The notes under the pieces are model-generated. The model searched no databases. It worked only from the letters and a program-made list of their open reading frames with translations, and was not told the DNA's origin. Source: Bacteroidota bacterium (GTDB lineage Bacteria > Bacteroidota > Bacteroidia > Flavobacteriales_F > PHOS-HE28). Taken from it: a stretch of 8,763 nt of DNA. Location: positions 1-8,763 of the forward strand of contig CAUJFM010000080.1 of NCBI GenBank assembly GCA_963169595.1, written 5' to 3'. The position numbers and the translations under genes were made by a program. Below, piece after piece: positions 6,811 through 8,763 of the stretch. Within the stretch, counting starts at the first letter, position 1. Each line of letters starts with the position of its first letter.

Positions 6811-7596
6811 ATGAACCTCTCCTTCTCCAAATGGCAGGGCACCGGCAACGACTTCGTGCTGGTGGATGACCGCGCCGGACTGCTCCAAGGCCTGGAAGAG
6901 GACCTGGCACGTCGCCTTTGCGATCGCCACTTCGGCATCGGTTCGGATGGTCTGATCCTGATCCGGAAGTCCATCGACGTGGGTGCCGACTTCCACATGG
7001 AGTTCCTCAATCCGGACGGCAGCCGCAGTTTCTGTGGCAATGGCAGCCGGTGCGCCTTCGCCTACTGGAGCCGTTCGCTGGAAGGTGGCCCACAGGGAAG
7101 CTTTACCGCCATTGATGGGAGGCATATGGGGAAGTGGGAGAGTGCTGAGGTGAGCATCAGCCTGCCCGATCTGCCACTGGTGCACATCGATCTCGCAGAG
7201 CCCGGCACCGACTTCGTGAACACCGGATCGCCGCACGAGCTGGTCTGGGTACCCGCGGTGGATGGCGTGCCGATCACCGAGGATGGACCGCGGCGACGCT
7301 ACGCCCCCCGCCATGGTGCGGGTGGTAGCAACATCAACTACGTCCAGCGGACGGATGATGGGTTACGCATGCGGACCTACGAGCGTGGTGTGGAGGCCGA
7401 GACCCTGAGCTGCGGCAGCGGGGTGGTGGCCGCGGCACTGAGCGCGGTCCAGCGCGGGGTGGCGACCCCTCCCGTGCTGGTGGATACACGTGGCGGACGG
7501 CTCACGGTGCATGCGCATAGGGAGGAAGCGGGCTATTCGGATGTGCGCCTGGTTGGGCCTGTCAAGGAGGTGTTCACCGGCACGATCGAGCTCTGA
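6811..7596 (+). CDS. dapF: Diaminopimelate epimerase
   Basis: DapF converts LL- to meso-diaminopimelate in the cytoplasm without a cofactor, using two cysteines as acid and base; the product feeds lysine synthesis and peptidoglycan cross-links. The ATG at 6811 gives 261 residues, normal for the family, beginning MNLSFSKWQGTGNDFVLVDD. A TTG four codons upstream would also be in frame but spoils the usual N-terminus. Cys75 lies in SFCGNGSRC and Cys201 in ETLSCGSG, the two catalytic positions. Other family segments are FGIGSDGLI, EFLNPDGS, GGSNINYVQ and RTYERGVEAE. The two halves of the fold are built around these two cysteine motifs. The gene ends 3 bp before mltG, so the two are very likely co-transcribed, linking precursor supply with glycan-strand processing. 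Confidence 0.96.
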   Translation: MNLSFSKWQGTGNDFVLVDDRAGLLQGLEEDLARRLCDRHFGIGSDGLILIRKSIDVGADFHMEFLNPDGSRSFCGNGSRCAFAYWSRSLEGGPQGSFTAIDGRHMGKWESAEVSISLPDLPLVHIDLAEPGTDFVNTGSPHELVWVPAVDGVPITEDGPRRRYAPRHGAGGSNINYVQRTDDGLRMRTYERGVEAETLSCGSGVVAAALSAVQRGVATPPVLVDTRGGRLTVHAHREEAGYSDVRLVGPVKEVFTGTIEL

Positions 7597-7599
7597 TCC

Positions 7600-8640
7600 A
7601 TGGCCAAGCGCAAGAGCTCCGTTGGGTTGAAGGTCGTTCTGCTGCTCCTGGCGCTGGCTGCGGGAGGTGCTTGGTACATGTGGCGCACCGTGGTGGGGCC
7701 GGGTGTCCGGTTCGAGGAGCCCAGCAAAGTGCTCTACATCCGTACAGGGGCGGACATCGATGAGGTGATCGACAGCCTGGTGGCCATGGGAGCGGTGGAA
7801 CATGCCCAAGGCTTGCGCTGGCTGAGCGAGCGCAAGAACTACGCGGCCCGGGTGCGCCCTGGACGTTATCGGATCGAGCGGGGCATGAGCCTGAACGCCT
7901 TGGTGAACCGCCTGCGGGCCGGGGAGCAGGAGCCCGTGCGCATCACCTTCTCCAACATGCGTTACCTGCATGACCTGGCCGGTAAGCTGGGCCGTGGTCT
8001 GGAGCCGGATTCCCTGGATTTCCTCTCCGCCTTCATGGACGCCGAACGGCAGGGCGCGCTGGGCCTCGCGCCGGAAACGATGATCACCCTCTTCATCCCG
8101 GATACCTACGAGTTCTGGTGGACCACCACCCCGGACCAGTTCATCCGGCGGATGCAGCGGGAGCATGAGGCCTTTTGGAACGCCCAGCGGCGCAAGAAGG
8201 CCGGGGACCTGGGATTGACCCCGGAGCAGGCGTCAACGCTCGCCTCCATCGTGCAGGCGGAAACGGTGCGGATGAGCGATGCGCCGCGCATTGCCGGGGT
8301 CTACCTCAACCGCTTGCGCATCGGCATGCCCCTTCAGGCCGACCCCACCCTGAAGTTCGCGCTGGGCCTGGACTCGGTACGCCGCGTGCTGCATACCGAC
8401 AAGCTCGTGGATTCCCCCTACAACACCTATCGGAACATGGGCCTGCCCCCGGGTCCGATCAACATGCCCGAAGGTCGCTTCATCGACGCGGTGCTGAACG
8501 CCGAACGCCACGAGTTCCTTTACTTCTGTGCCCGCGCCGACCTCAGCGGGTATTCCGATTTCTCCCGCACCTACGAGCAGCACCAGGTCTACGCGCGGCG
8601 CTATCAGAAGGCGCTCAACGAGCGGGGCATTTATCGGTAG
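7600..8640 (+). CDS. mltG: Endolytic murein transglycosylase MltG (YceG-like)
   Basis: MltG cleaves nascent peptidoglycan strands at the outer face of the inner membrane and is thought to set strand length. The 346-residue protein has a basic start (MAKRKSSVGLK) and one membrane segment (about 10-28) that anchors it with the rest in the periplasm. A LysM-like region follows (about 40-110), including RPGRYRIERGMSLNALVNRL. The catalytic YceG domain carries LFIPDTYEFWW (164-174), LASIVQAET with the probable catalytic Glu221, YLNRLRIGMPLQADPT and YNTYRNMGLPPGPI (274-287), all hallmarks of the family. Length matches the usual 330-350. The start codon follows the dapF stop by 3 bp, which indicates translational coupling or at least one transcript. 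No anomaly is seen. Confidence 0.95.
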   Translation: MAKRKSSVGLKVVLLLLALAAGGAWYMWRTVVGPGVRFEEPSKVLYIRTGADIDEVIDSLVAMGAVEHAQGLRWLSERKNYAARVRPGRYRIERGMSLNALVNRLRAGEQEPVRITFSNMRYLHDLAGKLGRGLEPDSLDFLSAFMDAERQGALGLAPETMITLFIPDTYEFWWTTTPDQFIRRMQREHEAFWNAQRRKKAGDLGLTPEQASTLASIVQAETVRMSDAPRIAGVYLNRLRIGMPLQADPTLKFALGLDSVRRVLHTDKLVDSPYNTYRNMGLPPGPINMPEGRFIDAVLNAERHEFLYFCARADLSGYSDFSRTYEQHQVYARRYQKALNERGIYR

Positions 8641-8709
8641 AGCGGCAACCCCTTCCGTTTGCCATCGTAGAAGCGGCTATTTTCGCCGACCATTGCAGCA
8701 TTTTCAACG

Positions 8710-8763
8710 ATGAACAAGATCAAGTTCGGGACCGACGGATGGCGTGCCATCATCGCGCAGGAT
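8710..8763 (+). CDS. Phosphoglucomutase/phosphomannomutase family protein (first 18 residues)
   Basis: Only the first 18 codons are present before the window ends: MNKIKFGTDGWRAIIAQD. The FGTDGWR signature is the N-terminal substrate-loop start of alpha-D-phosphohexomutases, which interconvert sugar 1- and 6-phosphates in the cytoplasm. The active-site serine and the sugar-specificity loop lie outside the window, so phosphoglucomutase, phosphomannomutase and phosphoglucosamine mutase cannot be told apart here. The gene follows mltG on the same strand after 69 bp, which is enough for its own promoter. The family call is firm; the substrate is open. Confidence 0.85.
   Translation, partial: MNKIKFGTDGWRAIIAQD

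Noticed and set aside
8658..8685. Possible promoter for the phosphohexomutase: TTTG followed by TATTTTCG
   Set aside because: The -7 box has TTCG for TTTG and the spacing is only about 16 bp, too weak to call.

Overview
The window looks like chromosome from a GC-rich member of the Bacteroidota, probably Flavobacteriales-like. Three things suggest this. The first gene ends in a type IX secretion (T9SS) type A sorting domain. The primary sigma factor is the short Bacteroidota form (starts MRQLKITKS, no region 1.1). A textbook Bacteroidota promoter (TTG, 21 nt, TAnnTTTG) lies in front of that sigma gene. GC content is high, around 60% by eye and not counted.

Layout. Positions 1-2365 (+) hold the 3' part of a large secreted protein: a tandem array of cysteine-rich units of 39-41 residues, a beta-rich domain, two Fn3-like modules and the T9SS tail. 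A 17-bp hairpin terminator follows. Positions 2426-2572 hold nothing I can recognise. A second hairpin then serves the convergent minus-strand block, which in transcription order is htrA (6658-5201), rpoD (5022-4159) and gap (4082-2625). rpoD has its own promoter and a terminator-like hairpin behind it, so these are probably separate or only partly coupled units. A 152-bp divergent region (6659-6810) separates htrA from the plus-strand genes dapF and mltG (3 bp apart) and from the first 18 codons of an alpha-D-phosphohexomutase gene that runs off the right edge.

How the genes work together. dapF makes meso-diaminopimelate for lysine and peptidoglycan, and mltG cuts nascent glycan strands at the inner membrane. 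The phosphohexomutase makes sugar 1-phosphates that can feed envelope polymers. HtrA is an envelope quality-control protease. The right half is therefore an envelope-centred housekeeping neighbourhood, and rpoD and gap are core housekeeping genes. The only accessory-looking locus is the repeat protein at the left. Its array carries a recent 240-bp duplication that differs mostly at synonymous sites. No RNA gene, insertion sequence, CRISPR array or obvious new multi-gene system is visible.
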